From Akebia trifoliata (Eukaryota > Streptophyta > Magnoliopsida > Ranunculales > Lardizabalaceae): a DNA stretch of 64,000 nt. Under the pieces are notes generated by a model. The model was not told the DNA's origin. It was given only the letters and a program-made list of their open reading frames with translations, and did not search any database. This document shows, piece after piece, positions 52,649 through 63,946 of the stretch (its first letter is position 1; each line of letters begins with the position of its first letter). A program made the translations under genes and the position numbers. Location: assembly GCA_017979445.1 (NCBI GenBank), contig CM030706.1, positions 32,443,330-32,507,329 on the forward strand, given 5' to 3'.

Positions 52649-55600
52649 ATGGCTAGAGACATTCTTTCCAAAGGTTTAAAGAATAAGAAACGTTCCAAAC
52701 GGAATTTACCGCGTGAAGGTTGGGTAGATGATTCTGCAGATCCTTCTCAAAAGGGACAATGGCTTTGTTTTCCCCATGTTATGATAGCTGATCGTTCAAG
52801 AAGAGGGCACATTTCATCTGTAGAGCTGAAGTTTGTTGTGCACACATCGATGACTGGTCCTTTGAAGGCGCAAGATACAGAGAGGGACACATCACTTGAT
52901 ATGACAGCTTTAAGTGAGTATCCTCCAACAGCTGACTTACTCCCTGAAGATGAGATTGATACAGAGCGTCAACCATCTTTATGTCATCCTCTACATCATG
53001 ACCAAACTCGTAATTGTCCAAAGGTTGTTTTGGCTCAGAAAATCATGCAACGTTTCACTCGATGGGGTTCAGATATTGAACCTCGAGGCGACATTCGATA
53101 TCTTAGTGGTTTTTGGGACTAGAGTTTGGATGTGAGCCATAAACTACAAAGCAGAAAGTCGACAGCTTTCCTTAGTGAAGCTATATTTGCAGCTAGTAAG
53201 GAGTATAGTCGTCCTAATGGCATGTATCGAGCTTTATGTGAGTTTTGGTGTCCCGAAACTAACACTTTTGTTACGGGTCGTGGGGAAGTTGGCATTTCTT
53301 TATGGGAAATGCAGAAGATTTCTGGGCTTTCTATCATGGGTGAGTATTATGAAGAGGTGGTGCCTAGTTTTGATGAACTCATGGGTTGCAACGGTGTTCT
53401 AGGTCTTCCTCTTTCTTGCCAGTATCTGTTCAAGGCGTACGCTTTACTGATTTTGAAAAGGGGAGTGACTGTGTTAGCCATAGTGAATGGCTTGATTTCT
53501 GGTACACTAAAGCTGAATGGATTTCTAATCATCGTCTGACAGTAGAGTATAAGGAGAGGGCAAAATCATTTTACTTTGATCGTAGTGGCCGTCAGCATCC
53601 TAGAACAAAGTTACGGAAACCTTTTTCTTCTCGAGTTACTTTGGCTAAGGGGGGTCATAAAGAGGGAGAAAATCCATTTATCAGGCTCGATTTTCCAGCA
53701 AATCAGAATGTTGAAGATGAAACTATGACAGCTGCATACCTCTCCTTGTGGTTGTGTCGTTTTGTTCTCCCTTGTGAGAATGGTGATCTTATTCGTCCAG
53801 GCACTTTCAAGGTAGCAGCATTGATGGCCCGAGGTACTACGTTCAACTTGGTACCTCCACTTCTGTGTTATTTATACAAAGGTCTAACTCAAACCTATTG
53901 GGGTATGAAAACACAGAAAGTTGTAGGTGCTTCCACGAGTTATTGTCCCCTTCATTACTTGTTTGGGTGGGTTGGACTTCATTTTCCTCGGGGAATATTT
54001 GGCAACATTGATGCTGACTTTGGACCTCCATATTTGGTTCGCACAGCTGGTGTTTCCAACTCATACTTTTATTGGGAAGATAGTGCTAAAGATGCGAGGG
54101 ATCTAATCATCATTATGGATTCTAGTGATTTTAAATGGCATCCTGAGGAGATTTGGCCACCAAAGGGTCATAGAAGGACTATGATGACGGATGATGTGGT
54201 GATGATCCTTCTGAAGTTCAAGCTTTCATGATAAGTTGTCGTCCTGGATTTGTTATGTTTCGATATGATGTTTCGATGGATGAGTGTTGCGATTGTGCGA
54301 GGTAATGTAGCCCTCACAGGTTTGCTCGTCAACAAGGCTTTCGTCAACGTATCCCCGGAACTCCGATTACTTTCACAAGATCCGTGGATGAGATAGAGTT
54401 ATACAGTTTATGGTTGTCTTTGACTCAAACCAAAAGTCGAATCAACTTTTTTATTCCTCCAAAAGTGCAAGACATGAACCGACAATTTGATAAGAGTTAT
54501 GGGGATTGGTGGGTTCAAGATGTACTACCTCACTTGGATGACCTTGATTTCCGTCTTCTTGAAGATAGCGTCTCTGTTCCGAACTTTAATTTTGATGAAA
54601 GAAAAGGAGTTGAAGATCGTGAGGCACGTCGTACTTTGCTTGCCACGCAAAAACCTTCTCGAAAAAAAAGAATAGAACACACCCGCATTGATGATACGCA
54701 AAATGTCATTACGGAGCCTAGATTGAAATTGCGTTTCAAAAAAATACTACCAACGCCAGCGACTACTCAGACAGAACAGGCCAACATTGTTGGGGTAGAT
54801 GTAGAAGAAGCTGTTCATAGATCAAGTCCCCTGGATTCTTTGAAGCCTGTTGCTCATATTGAGCTTAAAAATACAAGTGTGACTCTAGATGAGCAAGAAG
54901 CTGAAGCTGAGAATGATGTGTCTCCTAAGAAAGGTAATTTTACACATTTTTTTCCTTCCTTAGAAATTTCATGTTTTTTTTTTTTTTTTGAGTATAATCT
55001 TTTATGATTTAATTGTTCTCGCAGAATCATCAACCAATATAAACTCCATTGCCGATTTGTTCGCTTCAGAAGATTTTGCAGTCCTCCCTGCCTTCTCGGG
55101 TATGGGAGATGTTTGGAATGTCAATCATCTTAGTAGAGCTCTTTCGAAATTAGTTGATACTGAAAACCCCTCAAAGAGTGATAGGGACGAGATTTCTTCA
55201 TGTCCTCGTCAAAATTCCCATGCCACTTCATCAACTTCAACTACACATACGGCTCCTACCGCATTGACTTTACCTACTTCTAATAAGTTGGTTAATTCAT
55301 CTGTGATTGTTCCGAAGTCACGGGGAATGCTTATTGTTTCTACCCAACTCGACAAGCTTCTTTGCATGATAGTGACATTGACTTATGCATTCAACAAGCA
55401 TTACATAGAGCTCGTGATGAATTCCTTCGATCTAGAGTTGAGTTGATGCTTAATATGGGCTTTTCCAACTTAAGAGAATGGCAGTCACTTCACATGCCTG
55501 CCATCATCTCTTCTCTCAAGGATGCTTTCAGAACTAATCCTATGCCTTTTGCTAACTTCTTCGAATCGCTTATAACTGGAGTAGAAACGTATCTTTCAAG

Positions 55601-55991
55601 ACAAGAGAAGGCTTTATCATCTTTGTCAGCAGATGATAGGGATCTTCAGCTATCTGTCTTAGATCAGGAAGCTCAGCTAAAACGTCAATTAGTGGATAGT
55701 TTACGTATGCAACTGACTGAAGTTAAAGATAAAGAAGCTGAACTGACTAAACGAGAAGTTGAGGTAGAAAATGAGTTGACTCAGATCAGAAAAATGCTAC
55801 CACAAGTTGTTGCTTCTAAAGAATCTCTTAGTACTCAAGTTCAAGAAGAGGAGGAGGCTCTACTTACTGTTGAAGCGGAGTGTACTCGCCTATCTAATGC
55901 TCCAATCATTGACGATGATGAAATAGCTGCTTGCGAAGCCGAGAGAGAGTCTTTGAAGAAGAAGTTTTGGAACCTTACTTCTTTATATTAA
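52649..55991 (+). pseudogene. Plant mobile domain (PMD) gene, antisense passenger in the retrotransposon, disrupted
   Basis: PMD proteins occur in plant transposons and as host genes of the MAIN/MAIL type. From the ATG at 52649 (MARDILSKGLKNKKR) exon 1 runs to 54933 and exon 2 from 55025 to 55991, with a GT-AG intron joining SPKK to ESS. PMD features in order are the LSGFWD block, FVTGRGEVGISLWEM..ISGLSIMG, LPLSCQYLFKAYALL, HSEWLDFWY, AYLSLWLCRFVLP, KVAALMARGTTFNLVPPLL, LHYLFGWVGLHFP and SPHRFARQQGF. The C-terminus from about 55600 is a long heptad-like coiled coil. Breaks are a TAG at 53120 (WD-stop-SL), a shift near 53455, a shift near 54205, a stop near 54302 and a shift near 55340-55365. 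The gene is convergent with pol and 444 bp from its end. Confidence 0.8.
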
Positions 55992-56106
55992 GTTTATTTT
56001 TTTTCATTTATTTATTTATTTATTTATTTTACTGTATAGGACTTAGGAAATTTAAATTTGTTTATTTCATTTGAAATTAATAAAATTCCCCTTTTCCTTA
56101 TACGAG

Positions 56107-56138
<32 letters not shown>

Positions 56139-56434
56139 ATATATATATATTTGTTGATGTGGTTGAACCTGAAGTAACTTTACAGGCTGCCTACGTACCC
56201 AAAAACGGGATCAAACCATAATGTAATTCAGATGGATAATGCTTTAAGTTTTGCCTAGACTGCCCTCTCGGGTTTTCAATCTAACGAGCTCAATTCTTTT
56301 TTTTTTTTTTTTTTTTTTTTTTGGGACCGTTCACAGTTTTAACTCATGCGGGTCAGGAGTATCATGTAGTTTAAACTCGTACGATAATGAGCATTGCTAA
56401 ACAATTTAGGCTCGTGCTGAAGAGCATTATTCTT
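55992..56434. other. Convergent spacer between PMD gene and pol, with (TA)n
   Basis: It holds TTTA repeats at 56005-56030, a (TA)n run at about 56107-56151 and a T run at 56299-56322. Both transcription units would need to end here. AATAAA-like ATTAATAAAATT occurs near 56077 on the plus strand. Confidence 0.6.
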
Positions 56435-57926
56435 TTAAGCATAGTATCGTTTGAGGAATTTGCCGTTGGTTGGACCAAGACGTAATCCTTCTGGTGTTAC
56501 AAGAAGGTATGCACCATTAGTGTATACTTCTTTCACTACATGAGGCCCATCCCATTTTGGATCAAATTTCTTTTCAGAACGGTGTGAGATGATGATTGGT
56601 CGTTGTACGACGAGAACTAAATCATCGACTTGAAAAGAGCGTGGTCGAACTTTCTTATTGAATGCACGTGACAACCGGGCTTGGTAACATTCTAGCCGTT
56701 GTTGTGCTTCCAATCTCTTTTCGCCTAATGCTTCAAGTTCAACTAGACGTAAGTTGACATTCTCATCGCAGGTCAGACCTTCTTGGATTGCAATCCTTAA
56801 TGAAGGTTTCTGACTTTCCAAAAGAAGAACAGCTTCAACACCATAAACCAATGAGTAAGGCATGGCTTGTGTGGAGGTGCGGTATGAGGTTCGTATGCCC
56901 ACAGTGCTTCTCCAATTCGTTCATGCCAATCTTTTTACAATTTTGAGACAACTTTCTCAAGAAGCTTGCAGAGAGTTTTGTTGAAGGCTTCGGCGAGTCC
57001 ATTTGCTGCAGCGTTGTACATTGTAGAACATCTCTGCTTAATGTTAAACTTCATGCAGAATTGATCCATCAACGTATTACTAAAAGATTTCCCATTATCT
57101 GTCATGATATATCGTGGAATGCCGTAACGGAAGACGATATTACTTTTAATGAAGTCAACTACCGTTTCTTCTCTGACCTCTCGAAAAGGAATTGCTTCTG
57201 CCCACTTAGAAAAGTAATCTGTTACGCGAGGAAGGATATAGAGATGTTGCCTTGAAGATTTTGGGAGTGGTCCCACGACATCAAGTCCCCACCCGTCAAA
57301 GGGCCAAGATGCGATTGTAGGATGCAATGGCTCCGGTGGTTGACGAATGTAATCTCCATGAAATTGGCAAGCTTTACACATCTTTGCATGGTTTAGAAAA
57401 TCTTTCACCATAGTAGGCCAATAAAATCCATCCTCTTCAGACTGTGATGGAATTTCAGTTCTGACTGATGTGAACCGCACACTCCAGAGTGTGCTTCTTC
57501 TAAAACGTCTCGGATTTCATCATCTCCGAGACATCTCATTAAGATATCGTCGAAAGAGCGACGATATAACTTGTCATTGAAATATAAAAATCGAGGTCCC
57601 CTACAACGTATTTCGATTTTATGCTTTAGTTCGTCTGGTAGCTTCCCATGCTGTAGATAGTCGATAAGTGGCTGTCTCCAATCTTTGACTTCAGCTATTT
57701 CGACGGTGTTTGCTTCGTGCGATTCACAATTTTCCTCTATCAAAGGAGGTAGTACCCACCTATGGCAGATAGGGATACTCATTGTCTCTCCTTCTAGCAT
57801 AGCCAAACTTACAGCAAGACTAGCTAAAGCGACAGCCTGTTTGTTTTCGGCTCTTGGTATGTGTTTGATGATGACGTCTTCAAACTGACTTAAAAGTTGT
57901 GTAACATACTGGTAATAAGGTACCAA
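56435..57926 (-). pseudogene. Integrase region of the Retand-like pol, frame-broken
   Basis: The zinc-binding start EAHSGVCGSH and CKAC precede the core. The catalytic triad is readable in GLDVVGPLPKSS, IMTDNGKSF and NGLAEAFNKT. The C-terminal end FKVDDLV-like block (FQVDDLVLVVQRPI) and DPKWDGPHVVKEV follow, ending with a stop at 56435. Frames change near 57410-57460 and near 56900. The segment inserts provirus-like cDNA into the host genome in active elements; here it cannot be made as one protein. Confidence 0.85.
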
Positions 57927-58800
57927 CTCATGTTTTCGAACGTCATACTCTGTTGAGAGTTGGTTGATGACAAGCTATGAGTCCCCATACACATAGAGTT
58001 GGTGTAACTTCATCCCTAGCCCGAGTTTTAAACCAATTATCAGAGATTGGTATTCTGCAACATTGTTTGAACATAGCTTCGTCAAGGCAAACGAGAGTGG
58101 CAACACCTCATTTTGTGGGGTGATAAAAATTACACCTGCCCCTGCTCCATCTCTTCTAGCTGCGCCATCAAAGAACACTCTCCAAGCTGAAAGCACATTA
58201 GTAGAGAATACTTCTTCATCAGGCAAGTCGTGAGACAATTCCCATTCAGTTGGAATAGGATGATCAGCAAGAAAGTCGGCTAACGCCTGCCCTTTTACAG
58301 CCTTTTGAGGGATGTAAATAATCTCAAATTCTGATAAGAGAAGGGCCCATTTAGCTAGTCTTCCCGACAAGACTGGCCTTGTCATGATGTACTTAAGTGG
58401 ATCAACTCGTGCAGTGAGTCGAACTGTGTGCGATAACATGTAATGTCGGAGTTTCTTTGTGGCAAAGATGAGTGCTAAACATGTCTTCTCGATGGGTGAA
58501 TAATTTACTTCTGCTCCAACAAGAGTTCGACTCAAGTAATAAAGTGCACCTTCTTTTCCTTCAGCATTTTCTTGAGCCAACAATGCTCCTAGTGACATTT
58601 CTTGCGCACTAATATAGAGAATCAGTGGCTTCTCAGGAATTGGTGCAGAAAGAACAGGAGGCTTGAGAAGATACTCCTTGATATTTTTCAGAGCGTTTTC
58701 ACAAGCTTCATCCCATTCAAATGACGTATCTTTCTTCATCAATCGACTAAAGGGATGACAACGCCCAGCTAAGTTTGAGATGAATCTACAAATATAGGCG
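57927..58800 (-). pseudogene. Dual RNase H region of the Retand-like pol
   Basis: The first RNase H follows reverse transcriptase: LSAPIPEKPLILYISAQEMS, LSRTLVGAEVNYSPIEKTCL, RHYMLSHTVRL and KGQALADFLADHPIP. A second, archaeal-type RNase H domain then begins at WRVFFDGAARRDGAGAGVIF, with NNVAEYQSLIIGL and the catalytic YGDS. A TAG lies right after YGDS (about 57974), where the family has Gln (CAG). Two RNase H domains mark the Tat lineage. Confidence 0.8.
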
Positions 58801-60023
58801 AGTCAACCTTGTAAACTTTTGAGTTCATGAATGTTCTTTGGTGCCGGCATTTTTTGAATGGCTTCAATCTTGTTTCGGTCGATTTCAATACCGCGATGCC
58901 GAACCACGAATCCCAAAAATTGACCCGAGGTAACTCCAAAAGCACATTTTAATGGATTCATCTTGAGCTGATATCGTCGCAATCTGTCGAAGGTATCACG
59001 TAAATGTTGTAAGTGATCTTCCCTTTTCTTGGACTTTACTACTAGGTCGTAAACGTAACATTCGACTTTGTCATGTAGCATGTCATCAAAGATCTTTTGC
59101 ATAGCTCGCTGGTGAGTGGCACCAGCATTCTTAAGTCTAAAAGGCATAACTTTGTAACAATATATACCTTTTGGGGTACGAAAGGCTGTAAGCTCCTCAT
59201 CTTTTGGCGACATTCAAATTTGATTGTAACCGGAAGATCCATCCATGAAAGACAAGGCCTCATGTCCTGTAGTTGCATCAACCATAAGTTCTATGATTGG
59301 GAACGGAAAATCGTCTTTTGGACATGCATTATTCAAGTCACGAAAATCGACACATACTCGAATCTGTCCATTCTTCTTTCTTACCGGAACTATGTTGGAA
59401 ATCCAGGTTGGATACTTTACTTCTCGGATGAAGCTAGCTTCTATCAACTTGTTGACCTCTGTCTCAATCTGTGGTATCAACTCTGGCCGAAAACGATGTT
59501 GTGCCTGTTTTATTGGGCGAACTCCGTGTTTAACTGCGAGCTGATGAACAGCGATCTTCGGGTCAAGTCCTGGCATTTCTTTGTAAGTCCAAGCAAATAC
59601 ATCTCTGTACTCTTGTAGCAACTTGAGGTACTCGGATTCTTCATGCTGGTTTAGAAGAGTGCTGACGAACGTAAGTCGCGGCTCTTCAATTGTCCCAAGA
59701 TTTATTTCTTTCAAGTCGTCTACAGTGGCTTGTCCGCCTTCTTCAAAGACCGGCGGAGCATTTTCGAGTTCATCTAACGACGTAGAATCTTCTTCATGAA
59801 ATTCTTCAATGGTAATATGATTTACCGAAACGACATCTTCAAAATTGTTTGTTTCAACAGTTGAAGTTCTGTTGTTGCTCATTTGGTTTGTGAGGATGAT
59901 GGTGCGTCGCTTCACAATCAATGCATCTGATATCGAGACTTCTAAAGCTGCTTGTCGTTTCATGCGAGATGGAATAGCGTTATGCAAGCCACTACTATCT
60001 TTATGCTCCACATGTTTATTCAT
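58801..60023 (-). pseudogene. Reverse transcriptase of the Retand-like pol, catalytic site altered
   Basis: Two frames, 60023-59214 and 59213-58803, read through a TGA after SGYNQI. Motifs are WISNIVPVRKKNGQIRVCVD, FRDLNNACPKDDFP, EALSFMDGSSGYNQI, FGVTSGQFLGF and HRGIEIDRNKIEAI. The palm motif reads YVYDLVVKS where YVDDLVVKS is expected, so one catalytic Asp is lost (GAC to TAC). A second TGA follows LKSLQG. The upstream part (MNKHVEHKDSSG onward) is the usual acidic linker. Confidence 0.85.
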
Positions 60024-62306
60024 TGGCTTAGGTCGACGTCACGATTCTTTTCGTATTTTTACCCCAACATTCTGACCAAGTCTAGATATAGCAGACACCC
60101 GAGATTTATGAATTTGTACATCATGATGATCATCTAAAGCACCCAATCGATCAAATACCGACGTGGTTGAGATGTGGCCACCAATTCGATCAAAGACCGA
60201 TGTTCGTGGAACTGGTGTTTCTTCTACAGACTCATCGATGACCTCTACTATAGTATGTTGTGAAGAAGCCGTCTTCATCTTAGAAATTTTGATTGGAGCC
60301 ACTAGCGTATAACCTAGCCCTGCTCGTGTGAATGAAACTCTTTCTCCAGCTCGAACGAGTTTGACTTGTGTTGCAGTTAAACCATGAATTTGATCAGTCT
60401 GGGTAGTTCACCCAATCGCACAGGTTCACCTTTTTCATAACCGACAATCTTGAATAACTTGGAAGTTCTAGGATCGAACCAACTTTTAGACTCTACTTTT
60501 GCGAGGTTGTCTTCATGGTTCTTCGCGATTGACATAGTTGGGACAACGTTTTCCACGGGTGTCCTTACTATGTAAGATTTTTGAAGAGGTGTAACCGCAA
60601 AGGTTAATTCTTCTTTCAACATCTCCAATTCGATTTTAGAGACAGAAGGCTTGGTCTTTGAAGAAATCTCTTCGAAAGGTGATTGTCCCGGCTTTCGTTG
60701 CGATTGTGGCACGTAACGAAGCATTGGGGTTGGCAATACAACTGTGGATGACGCGTCCACCATTGATTGACCCACCTTGATCTGTCGAGTTTCTAGTTCT
60801 TGCTTCTTATTTCGTTCTTTCTGAAGCAGAAAATCAGGAGAAATCTCCTCGGCATCATTCGTAGTATGCTTTCCCTTGTCGGGTTTTTGCTTACTAGAAT
60901 GAGGAACCGAAACGGGAAGTGCTTCTTGAATGACGTCCCCTCCAAAATAAAATTTTGCATCTGCAAAATACGTTTCTGCCTTGTCAAACGGTTGATCTTC
61001 GGCTATTACACGTTTCTGCACACCATCTTGGTAATACTTGAAACATTGATGTAACGTGGATGGTACTACCCCAGTTTCATGCAACCACAGTCAGCCGAGA
61101 AGCAAGTGATATGAAATTTTACAATCAATCACGTGGAAGAGCGTTGTTGACTCCAAATCTGCGATTGAAAGCTTGACTCTTATCATGCCGATAGCTCTTT
61201 GACCACCCAGGTTGAAGCCTTGGATCATCAACTTACTGCGAGCAAGTTGATCCAACGAGATCCCAACTTGTTTCATGGTACGAATTGGCATGATATTCAC
61301 CGCAGAACCATAGTCTAGGAGAATTCTTTGAACTTTATTCTCCCTCACATAACCTGTGACGTAAAGCGGCCTATTGTGAGGTCGAGATCCTCATCAGTGA
61401 AAGTAATTGTGGCCATACACATACTGTTTTGTCGTGGATCTAGGTCAGATTGAACTTCCTGTTTTGAATCAGTTGAGCTTTGTTTTGAAGTAAGCTGAAC
61501 CTTTTGGAATTCACTGGATAAATCCAAGTCGACTTGCGAATCTTCTATTTCCGAGGTGCTATTGTCTTTCTCAAGTCGGTGATCTCCATTACTGGAAGTA
61601 GTAGGATGTTCTTCGGACCTATCACTAACATCATCTTCTAGCATTTCTGCTTCCACTTGATGACATGAAACCGTGCAGACTTCCTTTAAGAGCTTCCTTG
61701 GTAAGAATTCTAAAAGAGTAACCAGTACACGGGGAGGTTGTTGAAAGATGTCTTCAGGTCTGCGGGCGGAACTCGGAAAGCCTTCTTCTTTGTTGCCCTC
61801 TTTCGTTTCTTTAACCCTGTACTTGGTTTTGACTTTCTTCTCTTTCTCTTTGGTTTCAAAATGGAAGGAGTTGGCACATATGTAGGGCGTCTTTTTCGAC
61901 GAGTAACAACTGTCCACCCTTCATCATCAACTGAAGCAGATTCTGAGATGCCTAACTTTGATTTTGAAGCCGAATGAGATTGTGGTACTTGTTGAAGTGA
62001 AGTGGGAAAGGTGATGATTTTTCTTTGATGTGGCCTTGCCCCCAGCGTGGGATGGGCCTTTTCAACATCAAAATGTACGGATATGAGTTTTGATGGTTTA
62101 GGTAAAACTTTGGTGATCTGAGGAGATGGAATCTGCGTAGCATATTGACTTGTCAAGAGTATTGGATCAAAAGATCCAAAAGTGACAGAGGTCATGTTGG
62201 AAATAGCAACATTTTCGACATAGTCAAGTTCAATTTTCCCTTGACGTGCCAAATCCATAATCTTCTCTTTGAAGACGAAGCATTTTTCAATCGGGTGACT
62301 AATCAC
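60024..62306 (-). pseudogene. gag C-terminus, linker and protease of the Retand-like element
   Basis: After CRYHRVISHPIEKCFVFKEK (near 62320-62270), a block of this lineage, comes a basic linker (RRKRRPTYVPTPS, KPKRKRRKSKP). The aspartic protease lies at about 61348-61091: RILLDYGSAVNIMP contains the active-site region, with Tyr where Ser, Thr or Asp is usual after the catalytic Asp. KMRVKLSIADLE-type and FHVIDCKISYHLLLG follow, then a TGA before LWLHETG. A long variable linker reaches reverse transcriptase. Confidence 0.75.
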
Positions 62307-63869
62307 CCTATGATAACGACAATATTACGGATCATTGTCGCGACCTACTTCCTCGGGTCGTTTGGGCACTGGCAGTTCAATGAGCTTTAATTTCAACAGC
62401 TCTTCGAACATGCCCAAGACATCAGCATCAGGAAAAGGGTATTCTTTTGCCTCAAGCTCTTTGAGAATTTTCCAAGCTTTTCCTTTTTCTTGTGTTGAAT
62501 CAGCTCGTGGCTGATCTTCTCTTCTTTTACCTGTGATTTTGACAGGTTTGTTGTTGGTAGTAGACAAGACTTCCTTAATTTTGAAGGACTTGTCATCCTT
62601 CTTTTCTTGCTTTCAAGGCTCGCTTGGTCATGGAGTCTGATGCACAGATATACTCTGCTCCATGTCGTGGGCTCGAGTAGCTAGTTCTTCTAAAGTGTGT
62701 GGCTTGATTCCTTTCAAGATGTAAAGGAGTTGCCAATGCATCCCTTGAACACACATCACGATAGCAGAAGATTGGGAAAGTTGATCCATGCAGTTGAGGG
62801 AAAGATTTCTCTATCGCTCTATGTACTCGATGACTGGTTCATCCTTCCTTTATTTGACGGCAGCGAGCTCCACCATACTTACTGTTCTTCTAGTGTTGTA
62901 GAAGCGGCCGAGGAACACTCTTTCAAGTTGATCCCAACTATCTATTGAATTAGGTTCCAAGTCGGTGTACCAATCGAACGCATTACCACGGAGGGAGCGA
63001 ACAAATTGTTTCACCATGAAGTTACCGAATGTACCGGCGTTATTGCAAGTTTCGATGAAATGGGCAATATGTTGCTTTGGGTTGCCTTTTCCCTCGAATT
63101 GTTGGAATTTTGGCGGTTGATATCCCGTTGGAAGACGCATTTGTTAAATGCGTTGAGTGTAGGGTTTGGAGTAAACCAATGAGGACTGTGGCATGCCCCC
63201 ATACTGAGCACGAATGGTGTCAGTAATCATTGCTTGTAACTGTTGAACGGACAGTGAGGCAACAGACCCTTGTGGTGGGTCTCGCGTAGCTTTACGTAAG
63301 CCAGAATAGTCTGCTCGTTGTTCCTCTTCGTGCGGAGCCATGTATGCTTCAGGGGTGAATCCTGGAAGACGTGAAGGTCCAGCACTCGACTCATTCTCTT
63401 TGTCTTTCTGCTCCAAACGGCTGGGGAGAGTTGCAATTTGAATATCTTTTTCTTCCATTGCTTTTGTTAATTTGTTGATGGTGTCTGCCATCTGAGCAAC
63501 TTGTTCCTCCATCGTTAGCGCTCTAGCTGTCATCACTGATCTGATGGATGTGTGAGTTTGAGACGGAGAAGTGATCGATAAAGATTTAGACGATCCCTCG
63601 CTTGACTTCGAATCAGATCCAGAATCTGACGAGTCGTCTTCTACCACGTCCGCCCACGATTCCTTCGTGGTAAGTGTTGTTTTTGTGGCACGTTTCTTAG
63701 AGTGATGCTGGAGAGGCTCCATTAGCTTGATTCCACCAGTCTTTGTCATTGTTCGTGTCACATGGTGATCGCGACTAATAACCTGATCAGATTCAAGATT
63801 AGAAGAAAAGATTTTCTTACCTTTCTCAGTAGCGGCAGATGCGATAGCGTTGACGTTGCGAGATGCCAT
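62307..63869 (-). pseudogene. gag of the Retand-like retrotransposon, disrupted
   Basis: The likely start is the ATG at 63869 (MASRNVNAIASAATEKGKK); the open frame continues upstream into the leader but that part overlaps the primer site. The variable N-terminus includes a coiled-coil segment (EEQVAQMADTINKLTKAMEE). Core gag motifs are LPTGYQPPKFQQFEGKGNPK, HIAHFIETCNNAGT, KQFVRSLRGNAFDWYTDLEP and LERVFLGRFYNTRRTVSMVE. In-frame stops lie at 63146-63144 (after YTQRI), after AAVK near 62849 and near 62325. A gag makes the virus-like particle in active elements. Confidence 0.85.
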
Positions 63870-63922
63870 CGATGTTTTAGGTGATGTTCTTGCAGTTGAC
63901 TGAAGGATGAAAGGTTGAGATT

Positions 63923-63940
63923 GTCCCACCGGGCGTGCCA
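63923..63940 (-). other. Primer binding site of the Retand-like element
   Basis: On the minus strand TGGCACGCCCGGTGGGAC begins with TGG, as expected for pairing with the CCA end of a tRNA. It starts six bases inside the LTR edge. The same 18 bases occur at 48973-48956 in the deletion derivative. I could not name the tRNA. Confidence 0.7.
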
Positions 63941-63946
63941 GAAATT

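Noticed and set aside
52779..53021. Minus-strand ORF opposite the PMD gene
   Set aside because: The plus strand carries PMD domain sequence over the same bases; the minus frame is a shadow.
59097..59618. 173-codon plus-strand ORF within pol
   Set aside because: It is antisense to clear reverse-transcriptase motifs and has no domain of its own.
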